From the NCBI GenBank assembly GCA_016214855.1, contig JACRMT010000002.1, positions 149,826 through 213,825 on the forward strand: a stretch of 64,000 nt of DNA. The letters run 5' to 3'. The notes under the pieces are model-generated. The model saw only the letters and a list, made by a program, of their open reading frames with translations. It did not search any database and was not told where the DNA came from. Made by a program: the position numbers and the translations under genes. Positions 14,766-24,562 of the stretch are shown one piece after another. Source of the stretch: Nitrospirota bacterium. GTDB taxonomy: Bacteria > Nitrospirota > Thermodesulfovibrionia > Thermodesulfovibrionales > UBA6898. Each line of letters starts with the position of its first letter. Position 1 is the stretch's first letter.

Positions 14766-17195
14766 ATGCAGAGAAGGCGCTCAGAGAGAATTCCCCTGAA
14801 CCTGCCGGCCAAGATCTTCCTCGGCGGGAAATCCTATGATGGAACCCTCATAAATGTTTCTGAAGACGGCATAGGGTCTTCAGTAACATCGGTTGTCGAA
14901 GCACAGGAAGAATTCATTCCGGTAAACAATATCCAGCTTCATTTCCAGGACCCTTCCGGCAAGGCCATTGACCTTGTCTGTGAACTGGCCTGGTTTTCCC
15001 GAGGCGAGGACAATGCCAGGAAGATCACCATCGGCATGAAGATCATCAACCCTCCTCTTATCTATAGGGTATTCATAAAGACATTGTCAGATGCCAATCT
15101 GAAGGAGAAATCAAAGGAGCAGCTGATTACGGCTCTTCTTGAGGTGCGCAGGAAGCTCTCTGACCATGAGACGCAGGCCTTTGATCTGCGGGCATGCAGA
15201 GGAGCGTTGAAGGACGAAGACGCATATTATGCGCTGGTCGAGTCGACCGAGGACTCCATCTATATCGTCGACCGGGAATGCCGGTATCAGTTCATGAACC
15301 AGGTGCACCTGTCCCGTTTAGGTCTCACGTCCGGGGAGTATCTCGGTCGTCCGTACGCTGATTTTCATTCCTCCTGGGAAGCAGAAGAACTGCTCGGGAA
15401 GGTGAATGAAGTTTTTGAGACAGGGGCCTCTCTCCGCTATGAGCAGCAGAACAGCAGGGACGGCAGATATTATCTCCGGACGCTCAGCCCCATCAAGGAT
15501 TCCGACAACGGTATAAAAGCAGTGACCATAATATCGAAGAATATCACAGACCGAAAACTGGCGGAAGAACTGCTGATAAATTCCCATCAGGAACTCGAAA
15601 AACAGGTACAGGAGCGGACGGCGGCTCTTGCTGAACTGAATGAAAGTCTGAACAGGGAGATCACCGAGCGCAGGCAGACCGAGGATGCCCTCAAAAAATC
15701 ATCGGATGAGTGGCGCATCACCTTTGATTCGACAAAGGATATCATGCTTATGCTGGACGAGGCATTCAGGGTCATACGGGTGAACAGGGCAACCGCGGTA
15801 TTTCTCAACAGGCCCTACAACGAGCTTATCGGCAGCAATGTTTTTGAGCTCATCCCGGATATGGACATCCGGTCGGACCGGCACCCCCTGAAGAAAATGG
15901 AAAGGTCAAAAAGACACGAAGAATTAGAGATCTATTGCAAGGATAAAAACATATGGGTATTGGCCTCAGCCGATCCTATTATGAGCGAATATGGTCATAT
16001 GACAGGCTCTGTCCATATTGTTCGGGACATAACAGAGCAGAAAAATCTGCATCTGCAGCTGCTCCAGGCGCAGAAAATGGAATCCATAGGCCGTCTTGCC
16101 GGCGGCGTTGCCCATGATTTTAACAACCTCCTGTCTGCCATTATCGGGTACACGGAACTGACCCTGCTCAAACTTCCTGCTGAAAGTCCTCTGAAGGATT
16201 ATCTTCTGACGGTCAAGAGGTCCGGTGAAAAGGCTGCTGAGCTCACCCGCCGGCTGCTTGCGTTCAGCAGAAAGCAGGTGCTCCAGATGCAGGTGTTTAA
16301 TCTCAATGTGAACCTCGAAAGCATGGTTAAGATGATGTCCCGCATGGTCAGGGAGGATGTCTCTCTGGAACTCCATCCAGACCCATCCCTCAGCATGATC
16401 ATGGCTGATCCCGTCCAGATCGAGCAGATCGTGATGAACCTGATCGTAAACGCACGCGATGCAATGCCCAATGGCGGGAGGCTGATCATCGAGACGGCCA
16501 ATGCTTACCTGGATGACGATTTCATCATCCGGCATGAAAATGTAGAGCGGGGCGCCTATGTGCTTCTGTCGGTGAGTGACACGGGCATCGGCATGAGCAA
16601 GAGTGTGCAGGAACGAATATTTGAGCCTTTCTACACCACCAAGGGAATAGGAGAAGGGACCGGTCTTGGACTTGCAACGGTCTATGGCATTGTCAAACAG
16701 CATAACGGGTATATCTACGTGTATAGTGAGGCGGGTAAGGGCACGACCTTCAAGATCTACCTGCCTGCCTCGGGAGAGAAGAAGGCTGAACAGCCGGAAA
16801 ACGAGAAGCAGGGCCTGGCCGGCGGCAGTGAGACGATCATTGTTGTTGATGACGATCCCTCGATCCGAAGACTGATAGGGGATATTCTCAAACCTCTGGG
16901 TTACCGGCTCTTCATTGCTGATGACGGTGAGGAGGCCCTGAACATTGCCGGCAGAGAGGGATCTGTTGATGTGCTGCTGACCGATGTGATCATGCCGAAC
17001 ATGAATGGCAAGCAACTTGCCGATATTTTTCGCAGGGACTATCCTGGCGTAAAGATCGTATTCATGTCGGGATATACTGACGAGACGATCTCCCGGCAGG
17101 GCGTATTGCATGAGGGCGACATCCTTATCCAGAAACCTCTTTCACCTGCCAAATTGACGGGCAGACTGCGTGAGATATTAGATCAGGCGAAGTGA
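14766..17195 (+). CDS. PilZ-PAS-PAS hybrid sensor histidine kinase with receiver
   Basis: About 809 residues, no membrane helix. It begins with a PilZ domain (1-110) that keeps both c-di-GMP motifs: RRSER near residue 5 and NVSEDG near 35. Two PAS domains follow (about 145-265 and 310-425) joined by a coiled coil, then HisKA with GGVAHDFNNLLSAI (His near 455) and HATPase_c (NLIVNARDAMP, DTGIGMS, GTGLGLATVYGIV). A C-terminal receiver (about 690-805) has Asp in LLTDVIMPNMNG. A PilZ sensor fused in front of a hybrid kinase suggests that c-di-GMP tunes phosphorelay output. The ATG at 14766 is preferred over the GTG at 14721 because the PilZ strand starts there. Confidence 0.85.
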   Translation: MQRRRSERIPLNLPAKIFLGGKSYDGTLINVSEDGIGSSVTSVVEAQEEFIPVNNIQLHFQDPSGKAIDLVCELAWFSRGEDNARKITIGMKIINPPLIYRVFIKTLSDANLKEKSKEQLITALLEVRRKLSDHETQAFDLRACRGALKDEDAYYALVESTEDSIYIVDRECRYQFMNQVHLSRLGLTSGEYLGRPYADFHSSWEAEELLGKVNEVFETGASLRYEQQNSRDGRYYLRTLSPIKDSDNGIKAVTIISKNITDRKLAEELLINSHQELEKQVQERTAALAELNESLNREITERRQTEDALKKSSDEWRITFDSTKDIMLMLDEAFRVIRVNRATAVFLNRPYNELIGSNVFELIPDMDIRSDRHPLKKMERSKRHEELEIYCKDKNIWVLASADPIMSEYGHMTGSVHIVRDITEQKNLHLQLLQAQKMESIGRLAGGVAHDFNNLLSAIIGYTELTLLKLPAESPLKDYLLTVKRSGEKAAELTRRLLAFSRKQVLQMQVFNLNVNLESMVKMMSRMVREDVSLELHPDPSLSMIMADPVQIEQIVMNLIVNARDAMPNGGRLIIETANAYLDDDFIIRHENVERGAYVLLSVSDTGIGMSKSVQERIFEPFYTTKGIGEGTGLGLATVYGIVKQHNGYIYVYSEAGKGTTFKIYLPASGEKKAEQPENEKQGLAGGSETIIVVDDDPSIRRLIGDILKPLGYRLFIADDGEEALNIAGREGSVDVLLTDVIMPNMNGKQLADIFRRDYPGVKIVFMSGYTDETISRQGVLHEGDILIQKPLSPAKLTGRLREILDQAK

Positions 17196-17256
17196 GCCCG
17201 GATGACTGCAGATGTGTTTTGCCGCGAACATGTTTTGGCTGATATCGGCAGGCTGT

Positions 17257-17547
17257 TCAGGCTATAGAACCTTCGTCGACCAGCGATGCTCCTGCAATAT
17301 ACCGGTCTCCCAGGTCCTTGATCCACATGACAACGCCGTGGCCGTAAAGACCGATGCTTTTTTTGAACTTGATAACGTGTCCCGATTTCAGGGGATAGCG
17401 TGTGATAAAGCAGACACCTTTTTTTGACATGTTTATCGCCAGACCTGAGAGGTCGATAAACCGCAGCCTGTTGTTATAGAAGACAGCAACCGTAAATTCG
17501 AGTATCTCAGCGCATCCCTTCCTGGCATCTCTCTGTTCCTGTTGCAT
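17257..17547 (-). CDS. Small single-domain PilZ-like protein
   Basis: 96 residues, a single short PilZ-type barrel. The second c-di-GMP motif is present (NMSKKG near residue 40) and the fold strands are recognisable (HVIKFKKS, GVVMWIKDL, YIAGASLV). The first motif is only approximate (RDARK instead of RxxxR), so ligand binding is uncertain. AGGAGG stands before the ATG. It is convergent with the PilZ hybrid kinase and may interact with the same signalling network. Confidence 0.65.
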   Translation of the reverse strand: MQQEQRDARKGCAEILEFTVAVFYNNRLRFIDLSGLAINMSKKGVCFITRYPLKSGHVIKFKKSIGLYGHGVVMWIKDLGDRYIAGASLVDEGSIA

Positions 17548-17772
17548 GGAACCCTCCTGTCATATGCAGAAAAGTTTTTCGCCTTCAGTATACAACCGCC
17601 TCCCTCAGACATCCAGTTAAGTTATTTTCATAAATAGGTTAGACCATGGCATTGACTTCTATGCCGTTTTATAGGGTTAACATGGCCGATTTCCCTGCCG
17701 GACCATTGAAGACTGACCCGAAAACCCCATTAGTTATTGCGCTGGGACATAATCCCTGATAAGCTAAATGTC

Positions 17773-18804
17773 ATGAAAACAACCCAGAATATCTCCCGTC
17801 TTTGTGAGCTCCGGAGATCAGCTGTGACGAGCAGTGCTGAGTTCATATCACGCAGGCTGCTTCCCGCGCTCGTTATCTCTCTTCTTATTCTGGCCGTCGG
17901 CTGCGAGAAGAAGGCGACTTCTCTGTTCCAGGGTTATGCTGAAGGTGAATTCGTGCTGGTTGCAGCGCCCACGGCGGGCAGACTGGAGAAGCGATGGGTG
18001 CAGCGCGGCCAGAAGATCCAGGCCAATGCCCCGCTTTTTGCGCTTGAGCAGGAAAATGAACGGTCAGCACAGCGCGAGGCTGAAGCAAGACTTCATACTG
18101 CAGAGGCTCGTCTTGCCAATATCACGGTTGGCCGCCGGTCTTCAGAGATCGATGCGATCATTGCCGCTGAAGCCCAGGCCGAGGCTGCACGCAGGTTCTC
18201 CCAAGGGCAGGTTGAGCGCTATGAGAAACTTTTTGCCTCCGGATATATCTCGCGGGAGCAGCTCGACGAGATACGTGCAAGTCATACGACAAATACGGCG
18301 CGCGTGGCTGAGGCAAAGGCGCAGCTGCGTACAGCTCAACAGTCATTAGGCCGTGACAAGGAGATCGAGGCTGCCCGTACCGAGGTCGAGGCTGCACGCG
18401 CGGCAGTTGCTCAAAGCAGCTGGCGGCTGGAGCAGCGTGCAGTCCGTGCACCTGCTGCAGCTCTTGTGCATGATACATTCTACTCTGAGGGCGAGTGGGT
18501 CCAGGCAGGGAGCCCTGTGGCAAGCCTTCTGCCACCGGGCAATATCAAACTGCGGTTCTTTGTGCCGGAGACCATATTGGGTTCGGTAAAGATCGGTCAG
18601 CCGGTCTCTGCCACCTGCAACGGCTGCGGCAAGGCAATTGCAGCGAAGATCAGCTACCTTTCGCGTCAGCCGGAGTATACCCCGCCTGTCATATACAGCC
18701 GTGACCAGCGTACAAGGCTTGTCTTCCTTGTAGAGGCCCTGCCTGATGCGTCGGATGCCGTGAGGCTTCATCCGGGTCAGCCCATGGATGTCGAGCTGAA
18801 GTGA
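17773..18804 (+). CDS. HlyD-family membrane fusion lipoprotein of ABC exporter
   Basis: About 343 residues. The N-terminal hydrophobic stretch ends in a lipobox (LAVGC near residue 40). A biotinyl/lipoyl-like half-domain, a long coiled-coil hairpin (about 90-220, Ala/Glu/Arg-rich) and a beta-barrel domain (GEWVQAGSPVASLLPPG) follow. This is the periplasmic adaptor of a tripartite exporter of YbhG type. Its stop overlaps the ATPase gene start (GTGA at 18801-18804), so the two are coupled. The ATG at 17773 is chosen; a TTG at 17737 is also in frame. Confidence 0.85.
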   Translation: MKTTQNISRLCELRRSAVTSSAEFISRRLLPALVISLLILAVGCEKKATSLFQGYAEGEFVLVAAPTAGRLEKRWVQRGQKIQANAPLFALEQENERSAQREAEARLHTAEARLANITVGRRSSEIDAIIAAEAQAEAARRFSQGQVERYEKLFASGYISREQLDEIRASHTTNTARVAEAKAQLRTAQQSLGRDKEIEAARTEVEAARAAVAQSSWRLEQRAVRAPAAALVHDTFYSEGEWVQAGSPVASLLPPGNIKLRFFVPETILGSVKIGQPVSATCNGCGKAIAAKISYLSRQPEYTPPVIYSRDQRTRLVFLVEALPDASDAVRLHPGQPMDVELK

Positions 18805-19739
18805 GCAGCCGGATGGTCTCTGACCTGGTGATCGATGTTGCGGGCCTGAACAAATTCTACGGGAAAAAACATGTGGTCCGCGACCTTTCACTCCAGGTGC
18901 GGCGCGGCGAGATATTCGGTTTCCTCGGCCCCAATGGCAGCGGCAAAACAACCTCGATAAGGCTTTTATGCGGGCTGCTGACGCCGGACTCCGGCAGCGG
19001 CACCTGCCTCGGCTTTGATATTGTCCGCGAAACCTTATCGATCAAACGCGAGGTCGGATATATGACTCAGCGTTTTTCTCTTTGGGAGGACCTCACGATC
19101 CGGGAGAACCTTGAATTTATCGCCAGGATGTACGGCATGCAGGACCGCGGTCAGGCCGTGGCAGCCTCGATCGACAGACTCGGTCTGACATCACGCCAGA
19201 ACCAGCTGGCAGGCACCCTGTCCGGCGGCTGGAAGCAGAGGCTTGCACTTGCGTCATGCATGCTGCATAACCCGAAGCTCCTGCTGCTGGATGAACCGAC
19301 AGCAGGGGTTGACCCCAAGGCAAGACGCGACTTCTGGAACGAGATCAATGAACTCGCAGGCAGCGGGATCACGGTGCTCGTCTCTACGCACTATATGGAT
19401 GAGGCTGAGCGCTGTCACCGTCTGGCGTATCTCGCATACGGCAATCTGCTGGTCTCGGGGACTGCACAGGAGGTGGTCGATTCACAGGCTCTTGCCGGCT
19501 TTGAGGTGAGCGGTCCTGACCTGGTCCAATATGCGACGCAGCTTCGCGGCCTGCCCGGTGTGGAGCAGATCACGGCGTTTGGCAGCACCCTCCATGTCAC
19601 CGGACATGATGCTGATGCTCTCAAGACGACCGCAGCACGCAGGCAGAAAGAAGATATCCATCGCTGGGTGCCTATACAGGCCGGTCTGGAGGACGTATTT
19701 ATCAGTCTGATGGAAAACGCAGCAGAGGACAACACCTGA
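18801..19739 (+). CDS. ABC-2 type exporter ATP-binding protein
   Basis: 312 residues, starting at GTG 18801 in the HlyD stop codon. Walker A GPNGSGKTT (near 48), Q-loop region MTQRFSLW, signature LSGGWKQRLALA, Walker B LLLLDEPTAGVD and the H-loop STHYMDEAERC are all present. The sequence matches the ABC-2 (YbhF/CcmA-like) subfamily that drives drug or polymer export. The final 80 residues form the regulatory tail common in this group. It energises the permease encoded 10 bp downstream. Confidence 0.9.
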   Translation: MSSRMVSDLVIDVAGLNKFYGKKHVVRDLSLQVRRGEIFGFLGPNGSGKTTSIRLLCGLLTPDSGSGTCLGFDIVRETLSIKREVGYMTQRFSLWEDLTIRENLEFIARMYGMQDRGQAVAASIDRLGLTSRQNQLAGTLSGGWKQRLALASCMLHNPKLLLLDEPTAGVDPKARRDFWNEINELAGSGITVLVSTHYMDEAERCHRLAYLAYGNLLVSGTAQEVVDSQALAGFEVSGPDLVQYATQLRGLPGVEQITAFGSTLHVTGHDADALKTTAARRQKEDIHRWVPIQAGLEDVFISLMENAAEDNT

Positions 19740-19749
19740 GAATACTGCC

Positions 19750-20910
19750 ATGAAATTCACTGCGAAATTTTCGATGCATCTCGGACTCTCCTGGTCGCGC
19801 TGGAGCGGGATTATTGTGAAGGAATTCATTCAGCTGAGACGCGACCGGCTCACCTTCGGCATGATCGTCGGTATCCCGATCATGCAGCTGATCCTCTTTG
19901 GTTATGCCATAAACTCTGACCCGAAACGTCTGCCGTCAGCAGCGATCATGGGTGACCACAGCCTGTACAGCAGGACACTGCTTCAGGGGCTGAAGAACAG
20001 CGACTATTTCCGCATCGACCATGAGGTGTCAGGCCGGGCCGAGGCCGAAGAGCTTATGGCACACGGGGAGGTACAGCTTCTGGTGACCATTCCTGCGGAT
20101 TTCGGAAGGATGCTGGTGCGCGGCGAGCGGCCGACACTCCTTGTCGAGGCCGATGCCTCAGACCCAAGCGCGATCGGCAATGCGGTAGCTTCGCTTACAG
20201 GAGTGGCCCGTACTGCACTCGCCCGTGATCTCCAGGGCACGCTGCTGCAGCTCGTTCCTGCTGCTGACCCCATCGATATCCGTATCCACCGGCGCTACAA
20301 TCCCGAGGGAATTACATCGTATAACATTGTTCCGGGCCTTCTTGGTACGATACTTACCATGACCATGATCCTGATGACAGGCCTTGCGATGACGCGGGAG
20401 CGGGAACGCGGGACCTTCGAAAATCTTCTTGCAACGCCTGCACTGCCGATCGAGGTGATGACCGGGAAGATCGTTCCCTACATCATGATCGGGCTGATCC
20501 AGGTGACGCTACTTCTTGCTGCCGCGGTCCTCATATTCAAGGTCCCGATGCAGGGCAGCCTCCTGCTCCTCTATTTTTCCGTCTCGCTCTTCATCGCAGC
20601 TAATCTCACGCTCGGGATAACCTTTTCTTCGATCGCGCGCAATCAGCTTCAGGCAATGCAGATGACGTTCTTCTTCTTTCTGCCTTCGATCCTGCTTTCG
20701 GGTTTTATGTTCCCATTCCGCGGCATGCCCGAGTGGGCGCAGTGGATAGGCACGGTCCTGCCGCTGACCCATTTCCTGCGGATCGTGCGAGGCATCCTGC
20801 TGAAGGGCAACTCCTTTGCCGAGGTCTGGCCGAACATCTGGCCTATCCTTGCCTTTACGCTGGCAGTGATCGGCCTCGGTCTCGGCGTGTATCGCAAGAC
20901 ACTGGACTGA
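19750..20910 (+). CDS. ABC-2 type exporter permease
   Basis: 386 residues. One N-terminal membrane helix (about 36-56, IVGIPIMQLILFGYAI) is followed by a ~130-residue periplasmic domain and five C-terminal helices (about 190-380; MTMILMTGLAMTRERERGTFE is the family's cytoplasmic coupling segment). Related to YbhS/YbhR. With the HlyD adaptor and ATPase it forms a complete efflux operon. No second permease or outer membrane channel gene is present here. Confidence 0.88.
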   Translation: MKFTAKFSMHLGLSWSRWSGIIVKEFIQLRRDRLTFGMIVGIPIMQLILFGYAINSDPKRLPSAAIMGDHSLYSRTLLQGLKNSDYFRIDHEVSGRAEAEELMAHGEVQLLVTIPADFGRMLVRGERPTLLVEADASDPSAIGNAVASLTGVARTALARDLQGTLLQLVPAADPIDIRIHRRYNPEGITSYNIVPGLLGTILTMTMILMTGLAMTRERERGTFENLLATPALPIEVMTGKIVPYIMIGLIQVTLLLAAAVLIFKVPMQGSLLLLYFSVSLFIAANLTLGITFSSIARNQLQAMQMTFFFFLPSILLSGFMFPFRGMPEWAQWIGTVLPLTHFLRIVRGILLKGNSFAEVWPNIWPILAFTLAVIGLGLGVYRKTLD

Positions 20911-20936
20911 TCATTGTCCGGCCGTTCAATGCCCGC

Positions 20937-21899
20937 TCATCCATAGATCCTGCATATCTTCCCGGCCTCACCCTTGATCAGGTCCCTGAGCGCTTTTGGC
21001 CTGATAACCTCTGCCCCTGATCCGAGCTTCAGGATCTCCCTCGATATCTCCATGAAGTCAGCGACCGGAAAGGTCAGTTCAAGCGAGCCATCTTTCAGGA
21101 CTTTTTCTTCCTGGTCCTTATGCCAGATCTGGCCTTTTATCCAGACAGCCTGCGATGGCTGAAAGCGTATCACGACCTCATGCTTTGTCGAACCCTTGTA
21201 CAGGCCGAACGATGAATCGAAATACCTGTTGAAGTCAAAGCTCCTGGGGACGATGAAGGTCTCATTCTCTATACTCTGATTGTCTATCCTCCCCATATGG
21301 AAGTCCCTGATCGACTTCCTCAGATGGCAGTACCCCATCAGGTGCCAGTTGCCCATATAGTTGAAAATATGATAGGGGTCCACGGTCCTCTCGGTCTTCT
21401 CCTTATGTGCAGGTGATGCATACCTGAAAGAAAAAGACCGTTTCTTCATGCATGCCTCCAGAGCTGCCTTGAACAGATCCTCCTTGACCGGTGAATAGCG
21501 GATAACGTGGAAGGATACCGACCGTTCTATACTCTCAGGCGATTCCGTATGTCTTTCGATGACCGAGGTGATCTTCTGTACCGCCTTTTCCAGGTCTCCT
21601 GCTATGGAGCCGCTTATGTCCAGGAGCAGCTTCCTCGCAAGGATAAGGGAAGAGAACTCGGATGAAGACATATGCATGACCGGCAGGGAGAAGGTCTCGT
21701 CTTCGTAATAGAACCCCTTCCGGGTCATATCATACTGGAGGGGGCAGTCCAGACGTCCTCTCATGAAATCTATATCCCTCTGGGCCGTCTTTGCGGACAT
21801 CTCGAACTTTTTGGCAAGGGAGGTAGTATTCGGAAACTTCCCTTTCTTCACCTGCCGCTCGAACCAGAGGAACCTCTCATAGATGATCTTGCTGCTCAT
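20937..21899 (-). CDS. WYL-domain transcriptional regulator
   Basis: 320 residues. The N-terminal helix-turn-helix (about 5-60; SLAKKFEMSAKTAQRDIDFM) is of the HTH_11/DeoR type, and residues 140-215 form a WYL domain (SFRYAS, DPYHIFNYMGNWHLMGYCH). A C-terminal WCX extension follows (HEVVIRFQPSQAVWIKGQ). WYL proteins bind nucleic-acid-like ligands and often control defence or DNA-damage genes. It is convergent with the ABC exporter and its own start faces the 33-codon gene at 22074, a possible target. No CRISPR or defence locus is visible nearby. Confidence 0.85.
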   Translation of the reverse strand: MSSKIIYERFLWFERQVKKGKFPNTTSLAKKFEMSAKTAQRDIDFMRGRLDCPLQYDMTRKGFYYEDETFSLPVMHMSSSEFSSLILARKLLLDISGSIAGDLEKAVQKITSVIERHTESPESIERSVSFHVIRYSPVKEDLFKAALEACMKKRSFSFRYASPAHKEKTERTVDPYHIFNYMGNWHLMGYCHLRKSIRDFHMGRIDNQSIENETFIVPRSFDFNRYFDSSFGLYKGSTKHEVVIRFQPSQAVWIKGQIWHKDQEEKVLKDGSLELTFPVADFMEISREILKLGSGAEVIRPKALRDLIKGEAGKICRIYG

Positions 21900-22073
21900 A
21901 GGTCAATACCCCCTTTATCTCCCATATCTGGCTGTCCGGCTGAACCAGTGACCATCATAGCACAGAAATATGGGGACCAAGGCATCAATTGCAGGACCCC
22001 GGACACGATATGGGGGAGGTGCCGTTATAAGCTATGCGCAGAAGGACATTTTAGTATGAAAGGAGAGTTGATC

Positions 22074-22175
22074 ATGGAAGGTTCAATGCCAGTTCTTGTC
22101 GAGTTCGCTGCGTCCGCTTTTATCTATGCAATAGGGTTCATAACGGTTTATCTGTTGGGACTGCTTTACTGCTGA
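22074..22175 (+). CDS. 33-residue single-helix membrane peptide
   Basis: A short open frame of 33 residues starting ATG at 22074, with AAAGGAGAG at 22059-22067 as a strong Shine-Dalgarno. The peptide starts MEGSMPVLVEF and continues as one hydrophobic helix (ASAFIYAIGFITVYLLG) ending in Tyr-Cys. No signal-peptidase site is seen, so it should stay in the inner membrane. No homology can be named. It lies between the WYL regulator and tRNA-Ala. Confidence 0.5.
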   Translation: MEGSMPVLVEFAASAFIYAIGFITVYLLGLLYC

Positions 22176-22302
22176 GCCTGACGCGGTCTTCTGATCTGTC
22201 TGTCGAATGTTGCTGCGCTTTCTGAGGACAGACCATTGTTAGATATCTTTCACGTCAGAGGAATAGCAGAAGCTCACGGCTGGTGTAAGTCATTGATAAA
22301 TA

Positions 22303-22378
<76 letters not shown>

Positions 22379-22514
22379 AAGGAGAGATAATATAACGATT
22401 ATTTGGACATATTTGCAACCTATCCGGGAAAGGAGAAGTCCTGAGTCAAAAAGTATTCTGAACTCTGCTGCACATTGCGTATAATGGAACAAGAGGCGAC
22501 CGTAAGGAGGAATC

Positions 22515-23000
22515 ATGAATACTATTGGGATAGCCGCAAAGATGGAGCAGGAGGCAGTTGTCTTCTACCGGCAGTGCGCCGAGAAGACCTCAAGCCTGGT
22601 AGGGAAAAAGATGTTTCTGAGTATTGCCGCTGACGAGCAGTACCACTTTGAATGCGCCCTCCGGATGAGGGAGGACAAGTCTGTTACGCCTTCGGCAACA
22701 ACACCGTTTGAAGACATGAAGAAGATCTTCGACGAGCATAAACAGGCGATGCTGGAGAGGATGCCTTCCACTGCCGATGAGCTGGATGCCCTGAAGGTGG
22801 CGATGAAGATGGAGGAAGAGTCGATCGCTTTTTATAAGAAGGCCTCGGCCCTTGCAGCGAATGCTGCAGAGAAGCACTTCTTCGACTGCCTCATAAGAGA
22901 TGAGGAAGAGCACTTCCATATCTTCCAGAATACCTATACCTTTCTTGAGGATTCAGGCAACTGGTTCATGTGGGAGGAGAAAGGGATCGTTGAGGGATAG
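22515..23000 (+). CDS. Ferritin-like / rubrerythrin-type diiron protein
   Basis: 161 residues forming a four-helix bundle. Two internally similar halves each carry the diiron ligand pattern: MEQEAVVFY and DEQYHFE in the first, MEEESIAFY and DEEEHFHIF in the second. There is no rubredoxin domain, so it is not a full rubrerythrin; it belongs to the ferritin_like COG1633 group. Likely roles are peroxide reduction or iron handling in an anaerobe. AAGGAGG lies before the ATG. Confidence 0.85.
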   Translation: MNTIGIAAKMEQEAVVFYRQCAEKTSSLVGKKMFLSIAADEQYHFECALRMREDKSVTPSATTPFEDMKKIFDEHKQAMLERMPSTADELDALKVAMKMEEESIAFYKKASALAANAAEKHFFDCLIRDEEEHFHIFQNTYTFLEDSGNWFMWEEKGIVEG

Positions 23001-23108
23001 TGAGGGATCTGCTATTCTGCTGAATCAGGTTACTGCTGCCGGCTGCCTGATGGTTTCAGGCAGATGAAAAATTAAGAGAAAGCGGCATTCCGGATATCTG
23101 GAAACAGA

Positions 23109-23134
23109 GAGCCCGGAGCTGTCTCCGGGCTCTT
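23109..23134. terminator. Hairpin terminator between convergent genes
   Basis: Perfect 10-bp stem GAGCCCGGAG / CTCCGGGCTC with loop CTGT. The following T content is modest (TTCGATCTT). It lies between the ferritin-like gene and the convergent DUF3617 lipoprotein gene. Confidence 0.7.
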
Positions 23135-23154
23135 CGATCTTCCGTCTTTTCTGT

Positions 23155-23622
23155 TTACTTATCGCAGGGGCCGATATGTTTTCCCTTCATGGTCATCTTC
23201 ATGTTCATATCCTTGCCGCCTTCTTTCATGGTCATTTCCATGGTCCCGTCATAGGTATCGCCTGCATAGGTGATTGTGCCCTTACCGCTTGAGTCCTTGC
23301 ATACAGCTTCCCAGGAGACGGTGTTTCCGCTGACATTGACATCTTTCATGGTGCAGTCCTTCTGGTCAGAGCTCTTCGGCACATAGTCTGTCTGCTTGAG
23401 GCAGGTGGTGAAGGTCTGCGGTTTCATCATGCCTGCAGGCATGCCCTTCATCTCGACCATGGAGGTGATTTCCCACTTGCCTTCTTTCATGTTGACGCCT
23501 TTTACTGCGGCAGCAGGCTTTTCTGCCGGCGCCGAACCCTCCGGCTTTTTGCTGCATCCTGCCATGACCAGTCCGAGTGCAACCAGAACAACAACTGCAA
23601 ATAACCCCTTGGTACGCTTCAT
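23155..23622 (-). CDS. DUF3617 lipoprotein
   Basis: About 155 residues. The start ATG at 23622 follows AAGGAGAATATC. A lipoprotein signal peptide with lipobox LVMAGC (Cys near 23) is followed by an Ala/Pro/Lys linker and a beta-strand domain (about 45-155; GKWEITSMVEMKGM and the Met-rich repeats MEMTMKEGGKDMNMKMTM). This matches the DUF3617 family of periplasmic proteins found in metal-rich and methanotroph/sulfur bacteria. Function unknown. Four cysteines (TTCLK, KDCTMK, AVCKD, GPCDK) may form two disulfides. Confidence 0.75.
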   Translation of the reverse strand: MKRTKGLFAVVVLVALGLVMAGCSKKPEGSAPAEKPAAAVKGVNMKEGKWEITSMVEMKGMPAGMMKPQTFTTCLKQTDYVPKSSDQKDCTMKDVNVSGNTVSWEAVCKDSSGKGTITYAGDTYDGTMEMTMKEGGKDMNMKMTMKGKHIGPCDK

Positions 23623-23733
23623 GATATTCTCCTTTTTCACCGGTTTTGCCACCGGTCTCAGATAGTTGTTCATTCATTATACCGGACGGGGCTCTTTGAG
23701 AGGAACCGTTTCCCCGGCTGCATGATCTCTGTG

Positions 23734-24411
23734 TCAGTTCTTGCGGCGGGGCGGTCTGGAGAGGCCGGCCTTATTGGCGCCATGCAGTCCTGCCCGACAG
23801 GAGCGATCATCGAGCAGGGAGAGTCTCCCTGCCATTGCCCGCGTCAGGATGCCGTACCTGGGGCTCTTGTCGAGTTTCTCCGCAATGCGGTCCATGGTCT
23901 TATCATCGGTCATCCAGCAGAGGTGATCAAAGGCCTTGAGATCGAGCGGCCGGGTATATCCCCTGAGCGTCTTTTCCCGGTGCAGATTGTAGTAATGCTC
24001 AAAATATGACATGACCAGTTCGCGCAGATCGCGATACACAGGCTCGCGAAAGCGGAGGCCTGAAAAATTCGATTTCGCAACTGCGCCCCAGTGGCCTTCC
24101 TGCTGAAAGAGCGCGAGTACATGGTCATCATCGCGTCTGTTTGGCAGCAGGTTCAGGATCAGGGCAGGGTATCCGAGCCGATTCAGCATGGCAGCTGCAA
24201 AGACGGCACCGTCAAAGCACTGGCAGGTCTGCTCATGCAGTACCCTGAGAGGGGACCGGTAGATCGTTTCCGAGGCGTATGCGAGGCTGTCAAGAAAGAG
24301 CTGTATGCAGTCAGGCGTCTTAAGGCGCCTCAAAAGCAGCATTTCTGAACTGGTCAGGGCCTTATTAAAATGATCAACTGCTGATCTGGTGGCGGCAACT
24401 GTTTGTGTCAT
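23734..24411 (-). CDS. Transglutaminase-like cysteine protease-fold protein
   Basis: 225 residues. The catalytic triad of the transglutaminase-like fold is suggested by Cys in QTCQCFDGAVFAAAMLNRLG (about 62-80) and His in RRDDDHVLALFQ (near 95), with an Asn or Ser after NFSGLRF. No signal peptide is seen. This group appears as a conserved hypothetical family in Proteobacteria; its substrate is unknown. The C-terminal 40 residues are basic and poorly structured. Confidence 0.6.
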   Translation of the reverse strand: MTQTVAATRSAVDHFNKALTSSEMLLLRRLKTPDCIQLFLDSLAYASETIYRSPLRVLHEQTCQCFDGAVFAAAMLNRLGYPALILNLLPNRRDDDHVLALFQQEGHWGAVAKSNFSGLRFREPVYRDLRELVMSYFEHYYNLHREKTLRGYTRPLDLKAFDHLCWMTDDKTMDRIAEKLDKSPRYGILTRAMAGRLSLLDDRSCRAGLHGANKAGLSRPPRRKN

Positions 24412-24562
24412 GTCAGGTGATTGTATCCGGCAGCAGAGCCGCTGTCAACAGACAGGCAGACAATTATCTGTATCGAGCCTCTGCTGTCGCAGGAGATCGT
24501 CATCAGGATGACTGACCTATCAAAAGGCAGGTTTATCCTGCCTGACAATTGTAATTACGGAA

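Noticed and set aside
15966..17111. 381-codon minus-strand frame opposite the hybrid kinase
   Set aside because: Shadow of the kinase; the plus-strand product has intact kinase motifs.
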